NCBI GenBank assembly: GCA_040882845.1
Contig: JBBEAM010000013.1
Coordinates: forward strand, 248,001-312,000
Source of the DNA: JBBEAM01 sp040882845
GTDB taxonomy: Bacteria; Pseudomonadota; Alphaproteobacteria; Kiloniellales; DSM-21159
DNA: 64,000 nucleotides
Direction: 5' to 3'
Of this stretch, positions 37,533-45,370 are shown piece after piece. Position numbers and translations under genes: made by a program. Position 1 is the stretch's first letter. Each line of letters starts with the position of its first letter. The notes under the pieces are model-generated. The model did not search any database and was not told the DNA's origin. It saw nothing but the letters and a program-made list of their open reading frames with translations.

Positions 37533-37555
37533 CGCGGGCCGTCAGGAGGCCCGCG
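37533..37555. terminator. Terminator between the sulfatase-like gene and mscS
   Basis: CGCGGGCC (37533-37540) and GGCCCGCG (37548-37555) form an 8-bp perfect stem with a seven-base loop, then AGGCCTCTTT. The mscS stop codon lies in the loop, so the hairpin overlaps the convergent gene's 3' end. Confidence 0.6.
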
Positions 37556-38396
37556 AGGCCTCTTTCGTGCTGTCGGACACGATCCGCAGTTCGCGCTGCG
37601 GGAAGGGAATGGTGATCCCGGCGTGCTCGAGCAGTTCCTTCGAGGCCTTGTTGAGATCCCAGAGCAGTCCCCAGTAGTCGCCCGTGCTGCTCCAGCAGCG
37701 CACCGAGAGATCGACCGAGGAGTCGCCGAGACCGGTCACCAGGACCTGCGGTTCCGGCGACTGCAGGACGCGGGAATCGCCCTGCATCAGCTCCATCAGG
37801 ATCTGCTGCGCCTGATCGATGTCGTCGCTGTAGCTGATGCCTACGGGAATGACGATGCGGCGGGTCGGCAGGCGCGAGTAGTTCATGATCTGCCGGTTCC
37901 AGATGCTGGAGTTCGGTACCGAGACGTAGATACCGTCGGCGGTGCGCATCTGGGTGGTGAACAGGCCGAGTTCGTCGACCGTTCCGCCGATGCCCTCGGC
38001 ATCGATGTAGTCGCCGACCTGGAAGGGGCGCAGGAAGAGCAGCATGACCCCGGCGGCAATGTTGCTGAGCGTTCCCTGCAGGGCCAGGCCGATGGCGAGG
38101 CCGGCGGCGCCCAGGGCGGCGATGATGCTGGCGGTCTGCACGCCGAACTGGGAGAGGATCGCCACCAGCACGATGATGATGATGAAGTAGCGCACGACGG
38201 CGGAGAAAATCAGCGCCAAGGTGGCGTCGAAGCGCGGCCGCGAGAGGGCCTTGCGGGTCGCGTTGGCGGCCCAGCGCGCGACGGCCAGGCCGACGATCAG
38301 GATGGCGATGGCGCTCAGCACGTTGAGCGTGATGTCGATGGCGACCGGCGACAGATCCTCCATCAGGATCATCGCCTCCTGCTGCAGATTATCCAC
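37542..38396 (-). CDS. Small-conductance mechanosensitive channel (MscS family)
   Basis: 284 residues. TM1 to TM3 cover roughly residues 17-130. The pore helix has the conserved GAAGLAIGLALQGTLSNIAAGVMLLFLRPFQVGDYI pattern shown in part (AAGLAIGLALQG). The beta domain follows with ELGLFTTQMRTADGIYVSVPN, then the C-terminal cytoplasmic cage. Opens on membrane tension to relieve hypo-osmotic shock. Slightly larger N-terminus than nothing unusual. Lone gene on the minus strand. Confidence 0.95.
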   Translation of the reverse strand: MDNLQQEAMILMEDLSPVAIDITLNVLSAIAILIVGLAVARWAANATRKALSRPRFDATLALIFSAVVRYFIIIIVLVAILSQFGVQTASIIAALGAAGLAIGLALQGTLSNIAAGVMLLFLRPFQVGDYIDAEGIGGTVDELGLFTTQMRTADGIYVSVPNSSIWNRQIMNYSRLPTRRIVIPVGISYSDDIDQAQQILMELMQGDSRVLQSPEPQVLVTGLGDSSVDLSVRCWSSTGDYWGLLWDLNKASKELLEHAGITIPFPQRELRIVSDSTKEASRAS

Positions 38397-38493
38397 GCTA
38401 TCCCCCTACACCTGTTCGGACCACATGAGGCAGGAAGATGGGTCACCGGGGCGCGGATGACAAGGCGCTGCGGGAGAAGCCGGGCCGCAAGGC

Positions 38494-38522
38494 AAAAGCG
38501 CCGCTTGCGCGGCGCTTTTTTT
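38494..38522 (-). terminator. Terminator of the small Tat-like gene
   Basis: AAAAGCGCCGC (38494-38504) pairs with GCGGCGCTTTT (38509-38519) around a TTGC loop. The stem is followed by TTTTG on the minus strand, and by more T on the plus strand. A classic Rho-independent shape, working for the minus-strand gene ending at 38552. Confidence 0.8.
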
Positions 38523-38551
38523 CAGAAACCGATGTCGGAAGGGATGCGCGC

Positions 38552-38755
38552 TTAAAGCTCGCAGCCCGGCGGCGGCGGAAGAGGGCTTCCCGGCGGCGGG
38601 CAGAAGGACGGCAGTACGCCCGCCTTGGCGCTGCGGTCGATACGCAGCAGCGAAGGCACGCTATAGGCGACCGCCGTGGCAAGGCCCAAGCGCTTCAGCG
38701 CCGTCCGCCTGCTCAGCGTCGTCTGATCCGTCCCGTTTGTCTTCAACCCAGCCAT
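38552..38755 (-). CDS. Short Tat-signal-like Pro-rich peptide, unknown function
   Basis: 67 residues. A twin-arginine-like stretch SRRTALKRLGLATAVAYSV (15-33) is followed by PSLLRIDRSAKAG and a Pro-rich tail PSFCPPPGSPLPPPPGCEL with two cysteines. The signal lacks the usual Phe, so Tat transport is uncertain. It has its own terminator, and GAGAG lies about 8-12 bases before the ATG. It resembles other short Tat-like Pro-rich ORFs in alphaproteobacteria, often unnamed. Function unknown. Confidence 0.65.
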   Translation of the reverse strand: MAGLKTNGTDQTTLSRRTALKRLGLATAVAYSVPSLLRIDRSAKAGVLPSFCPPPGSPLPPPPGCEL

Positions 38756-38846
38756 GCCGTGATCTCTCGTTTACGCGGCAGCGCGTGATAGACTTTAACC
38801 GTCCCCAAGATTCACGCCTGCGCAATATAACGCTATTTAGCTGAAA

Positions 38847-39347
38847 ATGAAAAGCGATTTGAGTCGAGAAACGCAAACAGCGCCAGCCTCCAATCAACCG
38901 GAGGCTGAGCCCTTTTCCGAGTCGGCGCAGCGCGCGATGGCCGCCCGCTTGGCACGGGGAGTCGGCCGGTTTTTCGAGGATCTGGGCCATGCCTGTCTGA
39001 CCGAGGTCTCGCTGGCCAATGGGCGCCGCGCCGACGTCATGGCCTTGGATGGCAAGGGGCGGATCGCGGTGATCGAGATCAAATCCTGCCTCGCGGACTT
39101 CCGCAGCGACGGCAAGTGGCACGAATACCGCGAGTTCTGCGATGCGCTCTACTTCGGCGTGGCGGCGGAGTTCCCGCGTGAGGTGCTACCCGAGGACTGC
39201 GGTGTGATCGTCGCCGACGCCTATGGGGCGGCGATCGAACGCGCGGCTGCGGCGCATCCCCTGAACCCGGCGCGGCGCCGGGCGGTCACCCTGCGCTTTG
39301 CCCAGGCCGCGGCGCGGCGCCTCTCGGCAAGTCTGGATCCGCGCTAG
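38847..39347 (+). CDS. mmcB: MmcB-family DNA repair protein (PD-(D/E)XK-like)
   Basis: 166 residues. Core RRADVMALDGKGRIAVIEIKS and CLADFRSDGKWHEYREFCDALYFGV are the MmcB family blocks; IEIKS supplies the E-x-K of the nuclease fold with the Asp of RADVM. In Caulobacter, MmcB is tied to mitomycin-C-type DNA damage response. N-terminal 30 residues are polar and variable. It ends nine bases before the convergent hldE stop. Confidence 0.9.
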   Translation: MKSDLSRETQTAPASNQPEAEPFSESAQRAMAARLARGVGRFFEDLGHACLTEVSLANGRRADVMALDGKGRIAVIEIKSCLADFRSDGKWHEYREFCDALYFGVAAEFPREVLPEDCGVIVADAYGAAIERAAAAHPLNPARRRAVTLRFAQAAARRLSASLDPR

Positions 39348-39356
39348 CCTGTGCGG

Positions 39357-40826
39357 CTATTTCGACGACAGCTTGTTCACGGTCGATGAGGTGGAATGGC
39401 CGGGCAGCAGCTCGGCCAGGACGACACGTCCGCCGTAACCCTCCACCAGGTCGCCGCCGACCACCTCGTTGCGGCTGTAGTCGGCGCCCTTGACCAGCAC
39501 GTCGGGGCGCAGCCGCCGCAGCAGCTCCAGGGGGGTGTCCTGGTCGAAGATCGCCACGGCGTTGACGTCGCTGAGGGACGCGAGCACCGCGGCGCGCGCC
39601 GCTTCCTCCTGCACCGGCCGGCCTGCGCCCTTTAGGCGTTGCACCGAGGCGTCGCTGTTCAGTCCGACGACCAGCCTGTCGCAAGCCGCGCGCGCCTGGC
39701 GCAGCAGGGAGAGATGGCCGGGATGCAGCAGATCGAAGCAGCCGTTGGTAAAACCGATCGTCAGCCCGGCGGCGCGCCATTCGGCGGCCCGGGCATCGAG
39801 GGCCGGGAGGTCGTAGATCTTGGCTTCCGCCGCTTCCAGCCGGGCGCCGTGCAGCATATGCAGCAGTTCGCCGGGCGAAACGGTGGCGGTGCCCAGCTTG
39901 CGCACCACCACGCCGGCGGCGAGATTGGCCAGCTCGGCGGCGCGGAGCGGCGCCTGCCCGGCGGCGAGCCCGGCGGCGAAGACCGCCGCCACGGTATCTC
40001 CGGCGCCGGAGACGTCGAAGACCTCCTGAGCGATGGCGGGCAGGAAGCGCGGTTCCTGCCCGAGTTCAGCGAGCAGCATCCCCGCGGCCCCCAGGGTGGC
40101 CAGGACGCCCTGCAGCTCCTGCGCCGCGATCAGTTCCCGGCAGGCCGCGGCGACCTCCGCCAGGCTGCCCGCCGGCAAACCGCTGGCGGCGGCCAGCTCG
40201 CCGCGGTTCGGCGTCAGGAAGTCCGCGCCACGGTAGCGGCTGAAATCGGCGCCCTTGGGGTCGGCGACCAGCGGCAGATGCCGGGCGCGGGCGGCCTCGA
40301 TGGCGGCGCCAAGCACCGCCGGGCTCAGCACCCCCTTGGCGTAGTCGGACAGCACCACCGCGTCGGCTTCGGCGATGGCGTCGTGGAGCGCGGCCGAGAG
40401 TTCGGCGGCGCTCTCCGCCGACAGCGGCCGGGCCATCTCGGTGTCGCTGCGGAACAGCTGCTGCCCGGCGGCGAGGTAGCGTCGCTTGACCGTGGTGACG
40501 CGGGCCGGGTCGCGCAGGATCCGGCTCTGCGGCGAGAGTCCCTGCAGCAGGCCGGACAGCTCCTCCCCGGCGTCGTCGTCGCCGGCGAGCGAGAGCAGCG
40601 TCGCCTCGACGCCGAGACCGGCGAGGTTGCGCGCGACGTTGCCGGCGCCTCCCAGGCTGACGGTCTCGCGCTCTGTGCGATGCACCGGGATCGGGCCTTC
40701 GGGGGAGATGCGCTCGACCGTGCCGTAGTAATAGCGGTCAAGCATCACGTCGCCGACCACCACGACCCGGCGTCCGCGCAGGGCTTCGATGTCGCCCAGG
40801 GACAGCGCAGGGGCGTCGCCGTTCAT
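39357..40826 (-). CDS. hldE: Bifunctional heptose 7-phosphate kinase/heptose 1-phosphate adenylyltransferase
   Basis: 489 residues, two domains. N-terminal ribokinase-like kinase (1-320): GGAGNVARNLAGLGVEATL and DVSGAGDTVAAVFAAGLA with catalytic Asp. C-terminal nucleotidyltransferase (350-489): TNGCFDLLHPGHLSLL with the HxGH motif, RLVVGLNSDASVQRLKG. Makes ADP-D-glycero-D-manno-heptose precursor, building LPS core. Start overlaps gmhA stop by 4 bases (ATGA). GmhB, needed between the two activities, is not in this window. Last gene of the 45.3-39.4 kb operon. Confidence 0.95.
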   Translation of the reverse strand: MNGDAPALSLGDIEALRGRRVVVVGDVMLDRYYYGTVERISPEGPIPVHRTERETVSLGGAGNVARNLAGLGVEATLLSLAGDDDAGEELSGLLQGLSPQSRILRDPARVTTVKRRYLAAGQQLFRSDTEMARPLSAESAAELSAALHDAIAEADAVVLSDYAKGVLSPAVLGAAIEAARARHLPLVADPKGADFSRYRGADFLTPNRGELAAASGLPAGSLAEVAAACRELIAAQELQGVLATLGAAGMLLAELGQEPRFLPAIAQEVFDVSGAGDTVAAVFAAGLAAGQAPLRAAELANLAAGVVVRKLGTATVSPGELLHMLHGARLEAAEAKIYDLPALDARAAEWRAAGLTIGFTNGCFDLLHPGHLSLLRQARAACDRLVVGLNSDASVQRLKGAGRPVQEEAARAAVLASLSDVNAVAIFDQDTPLELLRRLRPDVLVKGADYSRNEVVGGDLVEGYGGRVVLAELLPGHSTSSTVNKLSSK

Positions 40827-41443
40827 CGCCGGTCCTCGACCAGGCCGAGGTGGCGTTCCAGACCGGCGCAGAGCATCTGGCCGAGCAGGATGTGCATTTC
40901 CTGAATGCGCGGCGTTTCCTGAGAGGGAACGACCAGCAGGGGTTCGGCCAGGCCCTTCAGGCCTCCGCCGTCGCCGCCGCCGAGCGCTGCAGCGGTCAGC
41001 CCCCGGGCCTTGGCGGTCTCCAGGGCCAGAATTACGTTGCGGCTGCGGCCCGAGGTCGAGATGCCGATGGCGACGTCGCCCGGCTGTCCCAAGGCCTCGA
41101 TCTGGCGGGCGAAGACCTGTTCGAAGCCAAAATCGTTGCCGGCGGCGGTCAGCGCCGAGGAATCCGTGGTCAGCGCCAGGGCGGCCAGCGCGCGGCGGTT
41201 CTCGCGGTAGCGCACCGTCAGCTCGGCTGCCAGGTGCTGGGCGTCGGCGGCCGAACCGCCGTTGCCGAAAAACAGCAGCTTGCCGCCCTGCGCGAGGCTG
41301 GCGGCGCAGGTCTGCAGCAAGGCCTCGAAGGGCGCGCGCAACGCGGCGCGGGCCGCCGCTGCCACCTCGAGGTGCTGCGCGAACTCCTTTTCGTAGAAAG
41401 CCTCGAGATCGAATTCGGGCACGCTGCTTCCCCCGCTTGCCAT
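40823..41443 (-). CDS. gmhA: Sedoheptulose-7-phosphate isomerase (SIS domain)
   Basis: 206 residues with GNGGSAADAQHLAAELTVRY, TTDSSALTAAGND and the SIS strand GISTSGRS. The C-terminal QEMHILLGQMLC supplies the active-site Glu/His. It converts sedoheptulose 7-phosphate to heptose 7-phosphate, first step of the ADP-heptose path, feeding hldE immediately downstream. DiaA-like is the alternative, but the hldE neighbour favours GmhA. Begins 9 bases after the methyltransferase-GtrA gene ends. Confidence 0.93.
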   Translation of the reverse strand: MASGGSSVPEFDLEAFYEKEFAQHLEVAAAARAALRAPFEALLQTCAASLAQGGKLLFFGNGGSAADAQHLAAELTVRYRENRRALAALALTTDSSALTAAGNDFGFEQVFARQIEALGQPGDVAIGISTSGRSRNVILALETAKARGLTAAALGGGDGGGLKGLAEPLLVVPSQETPRIQEMHILLGQMLCAGLERHLGLVEDRR

Positions 41444-41452
41444 GGCCGCAGT

Positions 41453-42676
41453 CTAGTCCTTCCCGGAGGGACGGGAAACGCGCGGATCGCCGCCGCCGCC
41501 GAAGGCCCAGAAGGTGTTGAGCAGGAAGGAGCTGGCCGGGACTACCGAGATGACGATGGCCAGGCCGACCCAGTGGTGCCAGTCCAGCCAGGCGACGCAG
41601 GCATGCATGATCAGCAGGTTGAGCAGGAACAGCGAGGTCGTCACCGTGAAGAAGCGCGGCATGTAGCGGCTGTGCCTGCCTGGCGTGCCGAAGGTCCAGC
41701 GGTAGTTGGTGAAGTAGGAAAAGGTCGTGGCGGCCAGGAAGGCGATCCCGGTCGCCGGCGTCGGTGCGTTCCAGCCTAGCAGGTCGACCAGCAGGCCGAA
41801 GAGGCAGACGTGGATCAGCGTGGCGAGAATGCCGACCACGCCGAAGCGCTTGGCCTTGGTCAGCAGGTTGCCCTTGTCGAGCGCAAGCGGGCCGTCGGCG
41901 GCCGGGGGCGAGGCCCCCTCCGCGCCCTCCGCCCTGCCCGGCTTTTCGTAGACCGCGATCAGGGTCTTGCCGAAGCTGCCGCTGAGCAGCCGGTCGAGCG
42001 GCCGCGACAGCGGCACCAGGCAGCCGTCCCAGAAGCGGATCTGCCAGGGGCTGGGCGTCGCCTGACGCAGCATCGCCCGATTGGCGAGCGACAGCGGCAG
42101 CCCGAGGCAGTCGACGTAGCCATAGGCGATTCGCCGGGTGTCCCGCGGCGCCGCCCCGTCCAGGCTAACGGCGGTATAGCGCCGGAAGTGGCCGACCGAG
42201 CGGTCGAAGGGGCTGAACAGCCACTGATAGGCCGGCGCCAGTACGACGATGCGGCCCCCGGGCTTGAGCCGTGCTGCGACCCTGGCCAGTTCCTCGGCGT
42301 CGCTTTCGATATGTTCCAGCACATCGATATAGAGTGCGGTATCGAAGCGGCGGGCGGCGGGCAGGTCCTCGAGCGTGCCGCACAGCACCTCGGTGGCGCC
42401 GGGCAGGCGGCCGGCGGCGATGCCATCGCGGATCTCCTGCGCCATCGTCGGGTCGGGCTCGAGGCAGAGCCAGCCGCCGGTATGGCCGTGGGCCAGCCAC
42501 TCCGTGCTGCCGCCGATGCCGGCGCCGACCTCGACCACCTCGCCGCGCAGGAAGGGCTGGATCAGTTCCGACCAGTAGGCTTTCCAGCGCCGGGCGTGGC
42601 GGAAGATCTCCAGCTCCTCGCCCTCGTAGCGGAGGCCGCCCGCCGCCGCGTCCTCTTTCTGCGGCCTCGACCTCAT
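41453..42676 (-). CDS. Methyltransferase fused to GtrA-like membrane domain
   Basis: 407 residues. The first 240 form a class I SAM methyltransferase: EVVEVGAGIGGSTEWLA (46-62), ALYIDVLEHI (114-123) and KPGGRIVVLAPAY (138-150). A Gly/Ala/Pro linker (246-265) leads to a GtrA-like four-helix membrane domain from about 275 (RFGVVGILATLIHVCLFG; NYRWTFG near 330), the family known for moving polyprenyl-linked sugars. The ATG overlaps the previous stop by 4 bases. The frame extends further upstream but that is an overlap with the GT-C gene. Substrate unknown. Confidence 0.88.
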   Translation of the reverse strand: MRSRPQKEDAAAGGLRYEGEELEIFRHARRWKAYWSELIQPFLRGEVVEVGAGIGGSTEWLAHGHTGGWLCLEPDPTMAQEIRDGIAAGRLPGATEVLCGTLEDLPAARRFDTALYIDVLEHIESDAEELARVAARLKPGGRIVVLAPAYQWLFSPFDRSVGHFRRYTAVSLDGAAPRDTRRIAYGYVDCLGLPLSLANRAMLRQATPSPWQIRFWDGCLVPLSRPLDRLLSGSFGKTLIAVYEKPGRAEGAEGASPPAADGPLALDKGNLLTKAKRFGVVGILATLIHVCLFGLLVDLLGWNAPTPATGIAFLAATTFSYFTNYRWTFGTPGRHSRYMPRFFTVTTSLFLLNLLIMHACVAWLDWHHWVGLAIVISVVPASSFLLNTFWAFGGGGDPRVSRPSGKD

Positions 42677-44295
42677 GGCGTGCGGTTCCGGTCGACGATC
42701 AGCACATAGTCGGCGGGGGTCTCGAGGATTTCCATGTCGCTTTCGACCCAGGGCAGATCGGCGTAGGGCGCCCGGTCCCTGGGCACGATGTAGATCACGT
42801 TGCGGCTGCGCCAGTCGGGCTGGATTTCTCCCTCGTGCAGCCAGGCCTCGATGTCTTCCAGGTTCTCGTCGTCGCTGGGGGCGTTGACCCGGTGCGAGGT
42901 CCAGGAGCGCAGAGGGGTATAGACCGTGGCCAGATAGCCGAGATCGGCATTGGCGCTGACCGCCAGATAGCCGGTGAAGCGCGGATCGTCGAGCTGTTGT
43001 AGCAGGGCGCGTTCCTCGAGGGTGATCTTGGGTGCGTTGGTTTCGCCGCGGGCGTTGGCGGCGATGTTCAGGCCGATGAAAACCGCGTTGTCGAGCAGGA
43101 AGAGCGCGGCCAGCACGCTCAGCGCGCTCCAGCGCAGCGCCGGGCGGAACCAAAGCCAGATCCGCCCGGTGAAGGCGATCAGCACCGGCGCGCCGAGCAG
43201 AAACAGCGGCGTCCAGATGTGACCGCGGGTGAAGTGGATCGGCTGATGCGCGGGGATTAAAAACTCGTGGTTGGCCAGCGCGAAGGAGACCAGGAAGTAG
43301 AAGACGAACAGCCGGTTGTGCGCCTCGATCAGCGCTGCGCCGGCCAGGACCTTGTCGCGCAGCCGCAAGAGCGCCATCCCGCCGACCAGGGCGTAGGCGC
43401 AGACCATGGGGATGACGTCGAGCAGGCCGGGAATCTTGCGTCGCCAGACCTCGACCGTCAGGGCATGTTCGGGCGAGGTCGAGAGGACGCCGAGATAATA
43501 GAACAGGTGGAAGGCCAGGATCGCGGCGATGGCGGGCGCGAACCACCGCGGCGGACCCTCTGCCCGCATCAGGAAATAGCGCTCAAACAGCGCCCAGGCG
43601 AGGACGGCCAGCGCGATCTGCAGTCCGGTGTAGGGATGGCTCGCCGACAGCAGCAGGCAGAGCAGCGCGGTCGCCACATAGCGCTTGCGGAGCAGTGCGA
43701 TCAGCAGGGCGAAGGTCAGCAGGTGATAGAAGGCTTCCGTGCCCAGCACCAGGTTGCGGCCGAAATTAAGGAACCACCAGCCGCCGAAGGGATCGAGGAC
43801 GAGCAGCTTGTTGGGGTCGCTGTCGCCTTTCCAAAGCATGTAGGCGATGCCGCCGAGGGTGAAGAGGCCGCCGCCCCAGACGAACAGCAGCAGGCAGAAA
43901 CGCTGGGCGAAGCTCTCCAGGCCGAACAGCATCTCGTAGAGGGCGATGGCCAGGCGGATACAGAGCAGCGCGAACAGCAGCCCGCTCAGCACGGAAAGCA
44001 GGCCGGGGTCGATCTTTGTCAGTTGCAGGATCGACCCGAGCACCAGGGACAGCGGTTGGAAGTACAGCGCCGGGCTGTCGTAGTTCGGCGAAAACGGCAG
44101 GCGGTAGAGCAGGCTGAAGCCGGCGTCGAAGTGCTCGCGGGCGTTGGCCAAGTAATAGGGCTGGTCGTACTGCAGGAAGCCGTGCGCGAAGAGCCCCTCT
44201 GGCAGCAGCAGGTAATGCGCCAGATAGAGCAGGATCACCGGCGTCAGCAACGCCAGTGCCGCCAGCCAGCGCTTCAGGCTAGGACTTGCCGGCAT
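42673..44295 (-). CDS. Multi-span membrane protein, GT-C-like glycosyltransferase candidate
   Basis: 540 residues with 11-12 hydrophobic segments and a soluble C-terminal tail (YLATVYTPLRSWTSHRVNAP onward). LQYDQPYYLANAREHFDAG near the N-terminus carries an acidic loop typical of GT-C enzymes, which use polyprenyl-phosphate sugars. I cannot name a family with certainty. It is transcribed between the GT2 gene (17-base overlap) and the methyltransferase-GtrA gene (4-base overlap), so it likely acts with them on a lipid-linked sugar. Confidence 0.7.
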   Translation of the reverse strand: MPASPSLKRWLAALALLTPVILLYLAHYLLLPEGLFAHGFLQYDQPYYLANAREHFDAGFSLLYRLPFSPNYDSPALYFQPLSLVLGSILQLTKIDPGLLSVLSGLLFALLCIRLAIALYEMLFGLESFAQRFCLLLFVWGGGLFTLGGIAYMLWKGDSDPNKLLVLDPFGGWWFLNFGRNLVLGTEAFYHLLTFALLIALLRKRYVATALLCLLLSASHPYTGLQIALAVLAWALFERYFLMRAEGPPRWFAPAIAAILAFHLFYYLGVLSTSPEHALTVEVWRRKIPGLLDVIPMVCAYALVGGMALLRLRDKVLAGAALIEAHNRLFVFYFLVSFALANHEFLIPAHQPIHFTRGHIWTPLFLLGAPVLIAFTGRIWLWFRPALRWSALSVLAALFLLDNAVFIGLNIAANARGETNAPKITLEERALLQQLDDPRFTGYLAVSANADLGYLATVYTPLRSWTSHRVNAPSDDENLEDIEAWLHEGEIQPDWRSRNVIYIVPRDRAPYADLPWVESDMEILETPADYVLIVDRNRTP

Positions 44296-45268
44296 CGCTT
44301 TTTGGCGGCGCGCCGATCAGGCAGTGCCGGGCGGCGATGTAGTCGCCGTAGCGCAGCGCCGGGATGGCTTCGGAAAGGTTGCGGGTTTTCAGGCTGATGA
44401 ACAGCAGCAGCACGGCGAAGACCACCGACTGCACCAGCAGCACGGAAACCAGGCCGAAGGCGGTGGTCGCCCAGCCGGGAATCGCCACCTCGCTGAACAG
44501 CCGCACCAGGATGATCCCCAGCAGCGCCAAGGCGAGCAGGCCGATGAAGCTGCCGAGCGCGATCAGCAGGCGCACCAGCACCCGGTCGAGGTCCACGGCG
44601 ATGGCGCCCAGCCCGTGCTGCAGCAGCCCGGTAAAGCGCATCTGCGAGCGCCCGGCATAGCGCGCCCCGCGGTCGGTCGGCAGCAGGTCGATGGCGACCC
44701 GGGCGCGCAGCAGGCTGCCGGCGAGATGGCTCCAGAGCTCGGGCATGTGGGTCAGCCGCCGGGCCAGCGGCCAGGGACAGATGCAGAAGTTGCCGAAGGT
44801 GATCGCCTGGCCGGTCATCGCCCGGAACAGCAGCTTGTAGATACGGTAGAACAGGCGAAACGCCGCGCCCTCGGAACGGCGGCGGCGCTGCGCCACCACC
44901 ACCCTGTCGGGGCGTTCGTTGAAGCGATCGAGCAGCCGGGCGATGTCCTCCGGCTTGTCCTCGCCGTCGCCATCCATCACCAGCACGGCCTTGCCCTGGT
45001 ATTCGGCGGTCACCGCGCTTAGGCCGATGGCGATCGCCCGGGCATGGCCGCCGTTGGAGGCGAGCTCGATGATCTCCAGCCCGGCGAGCTTGTCGAGGCT
45101 GCTGAGGGTTTGGGCGTCGAGGTCGTGGGGCGTGGCCGAGCCGTCGTCGATCAGGCAGACGGCGATGCGCTCCGCGCGCGCGCCGGCGACGCCGTTGATC
45201 TCGACCAGCAGCTGGCGCAGCGCCGCCCAGTCGTTATAAACCGGGACGAGAATATGGATGTCGGCCAT
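44279..45268 (-). CDS. Family 2 glycosyltransferase with two C-terminal membrane spans
   Basis: 329 residues. GT-A fold: ILVPVYND near the start, LIDDGSA, NGGHARAIAIG and DGDGED with the metal-binding acidic residues. Two membrane segments (VRLLIALGSFIGLLALALLGI; AFGLVSVLLVQSVVFAVLLLF) come after residue 225. The pattern fits DPM1/GtrB-like enzymes that load a sugar on undecaprenyl phosphate. The GtrA-like domain two genes downstream fits such a system, making a GtrA-GtrB-GtrC-like trio with the GT-C protein. Donor sugar unknown. Confidence 0.88.
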   Translation of the reverse strand: MADIHILVPVYNDWAALRQLLVEINGVAGARAERIAVCLIDDGSATPHDLDAQTLSSLDKLAGLEIIELASNGGHARAIAIGLSAVTAEYQGKAVLVMDGDGEDKPEDIARLLDRFNERPDRVVVAQRRRRSEGAAFRLFYRIYKLLFRAMTGQAITFGNFCICPWPLARRLTHMPELWSHLAGSLLRARVAIDLLPTDRGARYAGRSQMRFTGLLQHGLGAIAVDLDRVLVRLLIALGSFIGLLALALLGIILVRLFSEVAIPGWATTAFGLVSVLLVQSVVFAVLLLFISLKTRNLSEAIPALRYGDYIAARHCLIGAPPKSDAGKS

Positions 45269-45370
45269 GTTGTCTTTCCGGCCCCTGCCCCCTCGCGAAT
45301 CCTGGCCGCCACTATAGCAGAAGCCTTTCGCGCCGGTCGCCTCCTAAGCGCTTAGAATCCCTGCCTGTCG

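Noticed and set aside
45345..45356. Palindrome CTAAGCGCTTAG before the GT2 gene
   Set aside because: A 12-bp exact palindrome with no known regulator and no second copy noticed; not enough to call an operator.
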